From: Collinsella aerofaciens
GTDB taxonomy: Bacteria > Actinomycetota > Coriobacteriia > Coriobacteriales > Coriobacteriaceae
Direction: 5' to 3'
Assembly: GCF_015670745.1 (NCBI RefSeq)
Contig: NZ_JADPCH010000001.1
Coordinates: 1 to 64,000 of the forward strand
DNA: 64,000 nucleotides
Shown here: one piece after another, positions 44,888-53,342 of the stretch
Position numbering within the stretch: position 1 is the first letter of the stretch
Layout: each line of letters opens with the position of its first letter
Program-made: the position numbers and the translations under genes
Notes under the pieces: model-generated
What the model was told of the DNA's origin: nothing
Database searches by the model: none
Seen by the model: only the letters and a program-made list of their open reading frames with translations

Positions 44888-45955
44888 CTAAACGGTAGGT
44901 TCAATCCCCAGGTGCTCAAAGGTGCGAAGGGTTGCCTGACGGCCCTGCGGCGTACGAATCATCAACCCGCACTGCAGCAAATAGGGCTCATAGACATCCT
45001 CGAGCGTGCCCGGGTCCTCGCCCACCGCGCTGGCAAGGGTCGTAAGTCCCACGGCACGACCGGAGAACGTCTTGGCAAGCGTCTCCAAGATACGAATATC
45101 CATCCAGTCCAGACCGAGCTCGTCGATCTCGAAGAACTCGAGCGCCTGACGGCAGATATCGAGCTCAATGGGACCGTTGCCGCGCACCTGTGCATAGTCG
45201 CGCACGCGCTTGAGCAGGCGGTTGGCAAGACGTGGCGTACCGCGCGAACGCGAGCCGATCTCGAGTGCACTGGGATGATCGATCGTCACGCCCAGGATAG
45301 TCGCCGAGCGCGTCACAATCTGCGCGAGCTCCTCGACCGTGTAGTAATCCAGGCGATATGAAATGCCAAAGCGGTCGCGCAACGGGCCTGTCAACATGCC
45401 TGAGCGGGTCGTTGCCGCTACCAGCGTAAATTTGGGAATATCCAGGCGAATCGAGCGCGCCGCCGGACCCTTGCCAATCACGATATCGAGGGCAAAATCC
45501 TCCATCGCGGGGTACAGGACCTCCTCGACCGAACGGTTGAGGCGGTGGATCTCGTCGATAAACAGCACATCACCCGGCTGCAAGTTAGTAAGGATGGCCG
45601 CCAGGTCGCCCGTGCGCGCGATGGCAGGGCCACTCGTGGTCTTGATCTGAGCGCCCAGCTCGTTGGCGATAACGGTGGCCAGCGTGGTCTTGCCCAGGCC
45701 CGGAGGACCCGAGAAAATCACGTGGTCGAGCGTCTCACCACGGCTCTGCGCCGCTTCGATCAACACGCGCAGGCTCTGCTTGATGTGCTCCTGGCCACAG
45801 TAATCGTCCAGGCGCTGGGGGCGCAAAGTGCGGTCGACATCGAGGTCCTCGGCCGTCAGCTCCGAGCCCACCATGCGCTCGCCGTGCGCCATGGATGCCG
45901 CCGGCGAGTTGCCGGGCGTCGCCCACAGGTCCTGAGAGTCATCGGCTTCCCACAT
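44888..45955 (-). CDS. ruvB: Holliday junction branch-migration ATPase RuvB
   Basis: 355 residues. AAA+ motor: Walker [12 protein letters not shown], Walker [11 protein letters not shown], sensor [10 protein letters not shown], arginine finger region GPLRDRFG, and C-terminal winged-helix domain ending [16 protein letters not shown]. The N-terminal extension before [11 protein letters not shown] is about 25 residues longer than usual. The ATG overlaps the ruvA stop (TGATG), so the genes are translationally coupled. Last gene of ruvCAB. Confidence 0.97.
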   Translation of the reverse strand: MWEADDSQDLWATPGNSPAASMAHGERMVGSELTAEDLDVDRTLRPQRLDDYCGQEHIKQSLRVLIEAAQSRGETLDHVIFSGPPGLGKTTLATVIANELGAQIKTTSGPAIARTGDLAAILTNLQPGDVLFIDEIHRLNRSVEEVLYPAMEDFALDIVIGKGPAARSIRLDIPKFTLVAATTRSGMLTGPLRDRFGISYRLDYYTVEELAQIVTRSATILGVTIDHPSALEIGSRSRGTPRLANRLLKRVRDYAQVRGNGPIELDICRQALEFFEIDELGLDWMDIRILETLAKTFSGRAVGLTTLASAVGEDPGTLEDVYEPYLLQCGLMIRTPQGRQATLRTFEHLGIEPTV

Positions 45956-46575
45956 CACGCATCCATTCCGAGTCGCTTAAGCGCCGCGCCGAGCAGATCC
46001 TCGACACGCATATTCTGCCCATCATACCCGCTCAGGGCAACATCGGTCTCCTGCGGGCTAAAGCCCATGGAAAGGAGTGCCGCACGGGCATCGTCGATCG
46101 CCGAGGGAGCGGCAGCGGGCACGGGCATCGCAACCTGTCCGGGAATCACGTCGACCGGCACAAAGCCCTTATCCTTGGCAAAGGTGCTCTTGAGTTCCAG
46201 GATCAGGCGCTGAGCTGTCTTTTTGCCCACACCGGGTACCTTGGCCATGCCCTTGTCGTCCTCGGCCATCACCAGCGAATACAGCTGCCCCACGGTATAG
46301 GTGGAAAGCACGGCAAGCGCCAGGCGCGGGCCAACGCCCGAAACGGACACGAGCCGGTCGAACATCGTGCGCTCATCCTTTGAGGAAAAACCGAAAAGTG
46401 TCATGGCGTCCTCGCGCACCTGCATACGCGTGTAGAGACGGACCTCGCCGCCGGGCGTCGGCAACGTGGCCGCAGTGCTGCCCGAGATGCCGAGTTCAAA
46501 GCCAACGCCCGACACATCGACGACAGCAGAGCTCATCGTGGACTCGACAAGCGTTCCGTGGAGCTGGGAAATCAT
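45955..46575 (-). CDS. ruvA: Holliday junction-binding protein RuvA
   Basis: 206 residues. N-terminal OB domain ([21 protein letters not shown]), two helix-hairpin-helix motifs ([14 protein letters not shown] and [17 protein letters not shown]), a flexible linker and the C-terminal RuvB-binding domain ([16 protein letters not shown]). The ATG overlaps the ruvC stop by one base. Confidence 0.97.
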   Translation of the reverse strand: MISQLHGTLVESTMSSAVVDVSGVGFELGISGSTAATLPTPGGEVRLYTRMQVREDAMTLFGFSSKDERTMFDRLVSVSGVGPRLALAVLSTYTVGQLYSLVMAEDDKGMAKVPGVGKKTAQRLILELKSTFAKDKGFVPVDVIPGQVAMPVPAAAPSAIDDARAALLSMGFSPQETDVALSGYDGQNMRVEDLLGAALKRLGMDA

Positions 46576-47096
46576 CAGTATCCGGTTCCTCTCTGTTGAT
46601 AGAACTCGCCACCGGTGAGGGCGCGGGTGCGGCTGAGGTTTACGTGGCAGATGGCGCAGGCCAGGGCATCGGCGGCATGGTCGGGATGCGGGTCGTGGTC
46701 GAGCTGTGTTAGCGTGCGTACCATATAGGCGACCTGCCGCTTGTCCGCGGCGCCGGTGCCCACCACAGCCTGTTTGATCTGCATGGGCGTGTACTCGCCA
46801 ATCTCGAGCGCGCATTCCGAAAGCGCTACGAGTGCAGCACCGCGGGCATGCGCCGTGGGGATGGCCGAACGAACGTTGGCGCCAAAGTAGATGCTCTCGA
46901 CAGCAGCTGTGTCGGGTCGATAACGCTCGACGACATCCTTAAGGTCACGGGCGATATGCGACAGGCGCACCGCAAGCGGGCTGCCCGCGCTGGTCTCGAT
47001 GCAACCGTAGGCACGGCAGCGAACCTCGCCACGCCGCTCCTCGATAATCCCCCAACCCGTATGAGCCAAACCGGGGTCAATGCCCAAGATAACCAA
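46575..47096 (-). CDS. ruvC: Holliday junction endonuclease RuvC
   Basis: 173 residues. RNase H-like fold with catalytic acids in ILGIDPGLAHTG (Asp), AVESIYFG (Glu) and the C-terminal DHAADALACAICH (two Asp). The VVGTGAADKRQV loop is conserved. Translation probably starts at TTG 47096, five bases after ggaggt, giving MVILGIDPG. A GTG at 47117 lies before the ribosome site. An SOS-type box lies about 56 bases upstream of the start. Confidence 0.95.
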   Translation of the reverse strand: MVILGIDPGLAHTGWGIIEERRGEVRCRAYGCIETSAGSPLAVRLSHIARDLKDVVERYRPDTAAVESIYFGANVRSAIPTAHARGAALVALSECALEIGEYTPMQIKQAVVGTGAADKRQVAYMVRTLTQLDHDPHPDHAADALACAICHVNLSRTRALTGGEFYQQRGTGY

Positions 47097-47151
47097 GCCG
47101 ACCTCCCCTCGCCACAAGCACAGCGCAAGACAAGGCCCCGCGCATCATTCA

Positions 47152-47165
47152 CGAACGTCTGTTCT
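47152..47165. promoter_or_regulatory. LexA/SOS-type box upstream of ruvCAB
   Basis: cgaacgtctgttct, matching the Gram-positive consensus CGAAC-N4-GTTCG at nine of ten positions. It lies about 56 bases before the ruvC start, in the expected promoter region. Confidence 0.6.
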
Positions 47166-47233
47166 AGAATAACACAACGGGGCCAAGATGCTTAGTTGAA
47201 GTATCGGGGTTGGAAGCGAATCCTATCCCATAG

Positions 47234-49219
47234 TTAGTTCTGCGAGAAAAAGGGGAACTGCCTCGGATCTACTGGCGGGTGCGGCATCGGGCCACCCTGG
47301 GGACTACCTTGCGAGCCGCCCTGACCGCCCATCATCTTATCGATGGCGTCCTGAACCTCGCCCTCGAACTTTTTCATTCCCTCGTGTAAACGACGCTGAC
47401 CGTCCTCAGAGCGCAGCTCCTCCATCTGCTCGGGCGAAATGCCCAACAGGTCACCCAATATGCCCATCATCTCGCCACGCATGCGCTCGCTTGTATCCTC
47501 GTCGGCAAAGCGGTTCACCTCGGCGCGCGCCAGCGCATCGACCGTCATGCGTTCCTTGCCGCTCAGCCCCAGGTCGGACCACGCGAGCATGTACGGCCAG
47601 GCGCGCTCAACAAACGAACGGGCCGAGACGATCGGCGCCGTCGGCAGCATGCGGCGGGCGGCCTCGCCCTGACGCACGAGCATCAGCAGCAGCGAGCAAG
47701 CCTCGGGCTTGCCGGCGGCCATCGGGATGTCGTCGAAAGATCGATTGCGGTCCACGTGCGCCTCGAGCGCGCCATCGACCTCACCCGGCTCAAGCCCGCC
47801 GAGCAGCTGTGCCGCGCGGTCGAGCATATCGACCGGACCGTCGAGCGTCGAGAGCGCCTGCGCCAGCACGCGCTCCATACAATCTTCCACCGCGTTGAGC
47901 GTCACGAGCTCTTGGGGCACCACGGCAGACGTGCGGTTGCGCACACGCGCCACAAACTCAAGCGTCGACAGGTACACATCGCCAAAGGGCGCAAAGTCGC
48001 CCTGGTAACCGCCGCAAAGCGCCGGCGCCGCCAGCGCATACTCGGTTTTGGACAGCGGGCTCAGCGCCATCGCACCCAGCTCGAGCGCCGTGTCCTCCAG
48101 CATGAGGCCCAGCGTGCGCGAGCGCAGACGCTCGGCATCGCCCGCCGACACGTCGCGATCGAGCACACGCGCCGCATTCGGTGCATCGCGCTCGACGGTG
48201 CGAATGTGCAAACGCTCGGCGATGGCGCGGACGGCGGCACAGCGGGCAGCCTCGGCCTCTTCCTGCGCCGGCGTAAAGATACGGTTGCGCCCCAGCACCA
48301 GGCCAATCACATTGCGCGGACCCAGAGCGTCGACGGCCAGCGCCGCCAGCAGGGACGACGGCAAGTCACCCTCGAGTGCCACCACAGCACGCGACGCACC
48401 GTGGGCTCGGGCGTTGTCGCGCACGGCGAGCACCAGCGCCTGCCACAGCCACTCCTCGGAACGGAACTCGGGCAGTTCGTGATCTTCCAGGGCATCGAGC
48501 ATCACGCCACGCTGAATCTCCTGAACCAGCAGGCTCTCCTCAAAACACGGCGCCTGGGCCACCACGCGACCGCAGTCGTCGAGCACAAACGAACCGCCGG
48601 TATACACCGACTCGTCATAGGCACCGACCGGCGCCATGCAGGCAAACCACACGCTGCGCTTGGATGCGATCTTGCGGTAGGCGCCGCTGCGAACGGCGGC
48701 AATGGCGGCAGTCTCGCGGTCGGTCATGTCAAACGCGTTGAATTGGAAATACGCGATGAGGTCGACGCCGGTCGGCAACATCTCGAGCTCGCGGTCCAAG
48801 TCAAAAATCACGGCGATGCGCACGCCGTCCACGTCGAACACCGGCGGCGCCCAACGCGTGTCGTTGTTCTCGCCACGCTGCAAGGCAATGCTCGAACGCG
48901 CCGGCACCACATGACCGTCCTTGAGCATCATGTAGTCGAGCAGCGGCTGACCCTCAAACGAAACCGCCGCGGGCACGATGCAGATCATGTCAAGCTCCTG
49001 GATACGCTCGGCGACACCAGTCAAACCGGCAAGCACGTCGTGCTCAAAGTCGGCAGCGCCCACCAGGCCACCGGGCATGGCGCCCATAAAGAGCGGAGCC
49101 GGAACGCACAGCACGCGCGCCCCGCGCTCGTGGGCCAGACGAGCCTGGTCCTCGATGCGGCCGCAAATGCCCTCAATATCACCCAGGCGCATATCGATCT
49201 GTGCAAGCGCGAGCTTCAT
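47234..49219 (-). CDS. NAD+ synthetase-like protein with degenerate catalytic motifs
   Basis: 661 residues, organised like glutamine-dependent NadE: nitrilase-type N-terminal half (MKLALAQIDMRLGD) and synthetase C-terminal half (LLAALAVDALGPRNVIGLVL). The key residues are absent. In the nitrilase part, the Glu of FPEL is Ala (VPAPLF), the Lys region reads VVPARSSIAL, and the ICED cysteine segment reads VIFDLD. In the synthetase part, the SGGxDS ATP loop is EGDLPSS, and GNxSE and YGD are replaced by PLSKTE and CGG. A ~90-residue helical plus Gln/Gly/Pro-rich tail is added. Probably a pseudoenzyme; a working NadE is expected elsewhere in the genome. Confidence 0.8.
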   Translation of the reverse strand: MKLALAQIDMRLGDIEGICGRIEDQARLAHERGARVLCVPAPLFMGAMPGGLVGAADFEHDVLAGLTGVAERIQELDMICIVPAAVSFEGQPLLDYMMLKDGHVVPARSSIALQRGENNDTRWAPPVFDVDGVRIAVIFDLDRELEMLPTGVDLIAYFQFNAFDMTDRETAAIAAVRSGAYRKIASKRSVWFACMAPVGAYDESVYTGGSFVLDDCGRVVAQAPCFEESLLVQEIQRGVMLDALEDHELPEFRSEEWLWQALVLAVRDNARAHGASRAVVALEGDLPSSLLAALAVDALGPRNVIGLVLGRNRIFTPAQEEAEAARCAAVRAIAERLHIRTVERDAPNAARVLDRDVSAGDAERLRSRTLGLMLEDTALELGAMALSPLSKTEYALAAPALCGGYQGDFAPFGDVYLSTLEFVARVRNRTSAVVPQELVTLNAVEDCMERVLAQALSTLDGPVDMLDRAAQLLGGLEPGEVDGALEAHVDRNRSFDDIPMAAGKPEACSLLLMLVRQGEAARRMLPTAPIVSARSFVERAWPYMLAWSDLGLSGKERMTVDALARAEVNRFADEDTSERMRGEMMGILGDLLGISPEQMEELRSEDGQRRLHEGMKKFEGEVQDAIDKMMGGQGGSQGSPQGGPMPHPPVDPRQFPFFSQN

Positions 49220-49336
49220 GGCCCAGCCCTTTCCGTCGTAAACCATCGAAATCGTAGTAAAAGCGCCGGCCGCATAATGCAGCCGGCGCTTGCATGTGCA
49301 TATGCTAGCTATGATACCCCGAGCGGGGGCGCGCTC

Positions 49337-49699
49337 CTAGAATGTCGCGGACCACAGCCCGTGCAGGTTGCAGTAGGCATAGACGGTACCGGTCTTGGAG
49401 CCGCCCGCGAAAAACGTCGCGGGTTTCATGCCGGGCTCAAGGTAATGGACCTCTAAGCGGCCCTCGGCCTCAAGGGCGATCCACTCAATATAGTGCTCGG
49501 GCAGGCTGGGATGCTCGACCGAGCCCACGCGCGCACGGATCACGTGACCGTCGCGCTCGCTCTCGACAACAGGCACGTGCTTCTCGTGAGCCGCGTCCTC
49601 AGTGCTTGAAGTCAGTTCCGTGCAACCGGCAGGGGTCGCAACGCCGTCGCCAAGGGCGGCAACAAGCTTGCCGTCGGAGTCCTTAAAGAATTTCGCCAT
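49337..49699 (-). CDS. Superoxide reductase (neelaredoxin type)
   Basis: 120 residues. Reduces superoxide to hydrogen peroxide at a mononuclear His4Cys iron site. Ligand motifs: EKHVPVVE (His), the family hallmark GSVEHPSLPEHYIEWI (two His), and CNLHGLW (Cys, His). The N-terminal rubredoxin-like cysteines of full desulfoferrodoxin are missing, so it is the one-iron neelaredoxin form. The start at 49699 follows aaggag. Suits an oxygen-sensitive gut anaerobe. Confidence 0.93.
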   Translation of the reverse strand: MAKFFKDSDGKLVAALGDGVATPAGCTELTSSTEDAAHEKHVPVVESERDGHVIRARVGSVEHPSLPEHYIEWIALEAEGRLEVHYLEPGMKPATFFAGGSKTGTVYAYCNLHGLWSATF

Positions 49700-49849
49700 G
49701 ATGTTCTCCTTTGCTGATGTGCCAATATTCCTGATGCTTCTTATGCCCAAAGGCAGGCGAACCATCCACGGCATGGCAAATGAACACATAACGGGCGGGA
49801 ACGGTGAGGCGGCGCGTACTATCCGCCCTGGCGGCCCCACCCGAGCGGG

Positions 49850-52800
49850 TTAGCGCCCGTCGCCGCCGAGCAGCGCCAGAACATCCTCGCGCGTGAACAG
49901 CGCCGATGAGATGCCGTCGCCGCCGAGCACGCTGTTGACCAGATCGCGTTTGGACTCCTGCATCTGCATAATGCGCTCCTCGATCGTGTCCTTGGCGATG
50001 AGCTTGTACACGGTCACGGTGTGCTGCTGGCCAATGCGGTGGGCGCGATCGGTCGCCTGGTCCTGCGCGGCCACGTTCCACCACGGGTCGTAGTGAATGA
50101 CCACGTCGGCAGCCGTCAAATTAAGGCCCACGCCGCCTGCCTTGAGCGAAATCAAGAACACCGGCACCTCGCCCGCTTGGAACTGTGCAACCATCTTGGC
50201 GCGGCCCTCCTTGGACGATGCACCTGTGAGCTTAAGGAAGGCGATGTCCTCCTTGGCCAAGCGCCTGCCGATGATATCGAGCATGCCCGTAAACTGGCTG
50301 AACAGCAAAATGCGATGACCGCCGTCGAGCGCGCCGTGGACGAGCTCCATGCACGTATCGAGCTTGGCGCTTCCCGCCTTATAGTCCGCATAGTGCAGAT
50401 GCGGGTCGCAGCAGATCTGGCGCAGCTTGGTGAGCTCAGCAAGTACCTTGAGCTTGTCTTTCTTAAACTCCCCCGCCTCGCGGTGCTGCACTTGCTGGGC
50501 AATGCGATCCTGGTTGGCCAGGTAAAGCTTGCGCTGCTCTCCGGTAAGCTGCGCCATCACCGTATCCTCGATCTTCTCGGGCAGGTCGGCCACCACATCT
50601 TCCTTGACGCGACGCAGCACAAACGGCGATACGAGCGCCTGCAGACGAGCGGCACTGTCGCCCTCGGCATGCTCGACCGGGCTTTCGAAGCGCTTGGCAA
50701 ACGACTCGCGCGTGCCGAGCAGGCCCGGCATTAAAAAGTCGAAGATGCTCCAGAGCTCGGATAGGCGGTTTTCGATGGGCGTGCCCGTCAGGGCAAAGCG
50801 CACGCCGGCAGGCAGGCGCTTTGCGGCGCGCGCCACCTGGGTGAGCGGGTTTTTAATGTACTGGGCCTCATCGAGCACCACGCGGGCAAAGTCCCGCTCG
50901 GCATACTCGTCGATATCGCGGCGCATGAGGTCATACGACGTCACGACCACGTTATGCTCGTCGGCGCCTGCTATCTGCACGCGGCGTTGAGCCTTGGCGC
51001 CCACGATGGCGCACACATCCAGCGAGGGCGCAAAGCGCTCCAGCTCGGCAGTCCAGTTGTACACGAGTGAGGCCGGGCATACCACGAGCGTGGGCTTGTT
51101 GTCCCCCGCCTCCACGCGCACCAGGATATGCGCGATCATCTGGAGCGTTTTGCCCAGGCCCATATCGTCGGCCAAGATACCGCCGAGGCCCAGATGCTCA
51201 AGCGAGCCGAGCCACTGGTAGCCGTCGACCTGGTAGCCACGCAGCGTGGCCTTGAGCGAGGCGGGTACCGTAAAGTCCATCTTGCCGAGCGTGTCCAGGC
51301 GCTCGACGGTACGGCGGAACGCAGCGTCGCGATCGGCCTCGAGCGCGGGCGTGCGTGCGAGCATGCCATCGACGAACAGGGTACTCGACGCGGGAAGCGA
51401 CACGCCGTCGAGCAGGTCGACGGCATCGACGCCCAGGTCCTTGGCGAGGCCAAACGCGGCTCGAGCGCCCTCGTCCAGGCGAATGATGTCGCCGGACGTA
51501 AGGCGCGCAAACGTTTGATGGCGCTTGTAGGAGTCGAGGTAGATGGCAAGATCTGCCGCCGAAAGACCGCTCGCGCCCAGTTCAACATCGAGCAGGTTGC
51601 TCTTGACGGTGGCACGCACCGAAAGCTTGGGCGCAGGGCGCACCGAGATCTGGCGTAGGTGGTCGCTGAGCATGACCTCGCCCAGCTCGGACAGGGCAGA
51701 CAGGCCCTCGGTCAGCAAGCAGAACAGGCTCTCGTCGTCGCGCTCCTCAAACGCCAGGCCGCCCTCGTAAAAGTCGAAATACAGGGCCGCCGTGTCCATA
51801 ACGCGAAACTCTGCTATCTCGTCGCGCGGCGGCACGCCCGGGCGCTGTTCTTCGAAGGGGCTTCCCGGAGCACCCAGGCTAAAGAGATCTGCCGACCAGT
51901 CGCCGTAGGAAACCGTAATCTTGCAGGTCACGAGCCCGTCGTCGACACCGATTGCCATGGCAAAGCTCGGCTCGGGCGCCACGGTGTCGAGCACGGCGGG
52001 CGCGGTAAGGTCGGTGTAGTCGCGCAAAATGGGCAGCGCCATACGACAGAACTCCCCCACCTGGTCGACAGCGATATGGATCGGCGTGCGACAGGGCAGT
52101 AAGCGCGATAGGAACGGCGCCGCATGCTGGGCAAACGCTACATCGGCGCGGCGCGCACGGCGGGTGTCGACCAGATAGGCAACGTCGCCCGAAGCAAAGC
52201 AGTATGCATCGGCCGGCAGGCGTAGATCGTAGCTGCCGCCAGCCGCCGGCGCGATTTTGGCGGCAAGGAGCGGTGGGCGCTTAGACAGAGCCTCGTCCTC
52301 CCCTTCCGGAGGCATTTCAACCGCCACGTCATAGGTGCGATGCGTCGTCGTCCCCCGCGACCAGGCGGGCTCAAAGGAGATGGTCTGGCCACGCAGCAGG
52401 TCCAGCACATATACGATGCTATGCTCGGACAGCGGCAACTGACGCTCGGCGACAAAACCGCTGCGGGCAAAGTCGTACGACGCCGAACGCGAGCTTGTGA
52501 TGTCATCGAGATAGGCAACTGTCGTCACAACAAGGTTGAGCAGCTTTGTCGACACGTCCTCGAAGGCTTCGGGCGTATGGACAAACGTGAGCTTCTTGCC
52601 GTACGAGAAGGTGCCGCCTCGGACATAGGCGTCGGCCATGCCGTCGATATCCTTGACCACGTAGGAGACCGATCCACAACGAATGCGAAGCTCGAGCGCC
52701 CAGCTAAAGCGGTCGGCAAACAGTGGATTGTAGTACGGCACCAACGAGGGCTCCAACACCGCCTTGGGGGCATCGGGATCCACACTGCCAGCGAGCTTGC

Positions 52801-53314
52801 GGCGCATGCTCGCCAGCTCATCCATGCGTGCGTCCGAAAGATCGGAGAGCGCCGCCATGAGGCTGGGACTCGTGGGGACGGGCGCCGGAAAGGGAAAGTT
52901 GGGATTGACGGCCGGCGCTTTGAGCGCGGTGCGCGCGGGCTGTTTCGGCTGCGCCGTAAACGTGCGGACCGGTGTGCGCAGCCCCTCAACAGGTTCAACG
53001 CCGCTGGCGTCCAGATACGCCAGCGCTGTAGCGATGGCATGCTTGCACATACCGGGGTAACGATAGGCGGCGGGGCAATCGCAGTCGTAGTCGATCACCT
53101 CGTGCTCGTCCATGTCGAGCGCCACGTGCGTCTTGTACAGGTCGCCGCGCGAACCGCGCACCGAGCCCTCAACCGTCACGTTTTTGGAGAAGCGCGAGCC
53201 GCTGTCCTCGATCGACAGCACGGCGCCGTTGAGCATGAGCGAACGCCCCTTCATAAAGGTGCCGCTCAACGCCGCCTCTTTGCGAAGCGCCTGCACAAAC
53301 GTCCCCTGCGCCAT
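49850..53314 (-). CDS. SNF2-family DNA helicase with N-terminal SWIM zinc finger
   Basis: 1154 residues. SWIM motif CxCx9CxH at C78, C80, C90, H92 (YDCDCPAAYRYPGMCKH). A long middle region carries a helicase-associated SNF2_assoc-like domain. The SNF2 ATPase starts near residue 690: LADDMGLGKTLQ (~715), VLDEAQYIKNP, FALTGTPIENRLSELW, LISLKAGGVGLNLTAAD and DRAHRIGQQHTVTVYKL. Acts as a DNA translocase; partner and task are unknown, possibly repair or transcription. The start at 53314 follows ggagga. The dnaE stop lies 28 bases upstream, so cotranscription is likely. Confidence 0.93.
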   Translation of the reverse strand: MAQGTFVQALRKEAALSGTFMKGRSLMLNGAVLSIEDSGSRFSKNVTVEGSVRGSRGDLYKTHVALDMDEHEVIDYDCDCPAAYRYPGMCKHAIATALAYLDASGVEPVEGLRTPVRTFTAQPKQPARTALKAPAVNPNFPFPAPVPTSPSLMAALSDLSDARMDELASMRRKLAGSVDPDAPKAVLEPSLVPYYNPLFADRFSWALELRIRCGSVSYVVKDIDGMADAYVRGGTFSYGKKLTFVHTPEAFEDVSTKLLNLVVTTVAYLDDITSSRSASYDFARSGFVAERQLPLSEHSIVYVLDLLRGQTISFEPAWSRGTTTHRTYDVAVEMPPEGEDEALSKRPPLLAAKIAPAAGGSYDLRLPADAYCFASGDVAYLVDTRRARRADVAFAQHAAPFLSRLLPCRTPIHIAVDQVGEFCRMALPILRDYTDLTAPAVLDTVAPEPSFAMAIGVDDGLVTCKITVSYGDWSADLFSLGAPGSPFEEQRPGVPPRDEIAEFRVMDTAALYFDFYEGGLAFEERDDESLFCLLTEGLSALSELGEVMLSDHLRQISVRPAPKLSVRATVKSNLLDVELGASGLSAADLAIYLDSYKRHQTFARLTSGDIIRLDEGARAAFGLAKDLGVDAVDLLDGVSLPASSTLFVDGMLARTPALEADRDAAFRRTVERLDTLGKMDFTVPASLKATLRGYQVDGYQWLGSLEHLGLGGILADDMGLGKTLQMIAHILVRVEAGDNKPTLVVCPASLVYNWTAELERFAPSLDVCAIVGAKAQRRVQIAGADEHNVVVTSYDLMRRDIDEYAERDFARVVLDEAQYIKNPLTQVARAAKRLPAGVRFALTGTPIENRLSELWSIFDFLMPGLLGTRESFAKRFESPVEHAEGDSAARLQALVSPFVLRRVKEDVVADLPEKIEDTVMAQLTGEQRKLYLANQDRIAQQVQHREAGEFKKDKLKVLAELTKLRQICCDPHLHYADYKAGSAKLDTCMELVHGALDGGHRILLFSQFTGMLDIIGRRLAKEDIAFLKLTGASSKEGRAKMVAQFQAGEVPVFLISLKAGGVGLNLTAADVVIHYDPWWNVAAQDQATDRAHRIGQQHTVTVYKLIAKDTIEERIMQMQESKRDLVNSVLGGDGISSALFTREDVLALLGGDGR

Positions 53315-53342
53315 CACTTCCTCCAATCTCACCCGGGGTAGC

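Noticed and set aside
47756-49456. 566-codon plus-strand frame opposite the NAD synthetase-like gene
   Set aside because: No domain and a composition rich in Arg and His, typical of an antisense shadow of a GC-rich gene.
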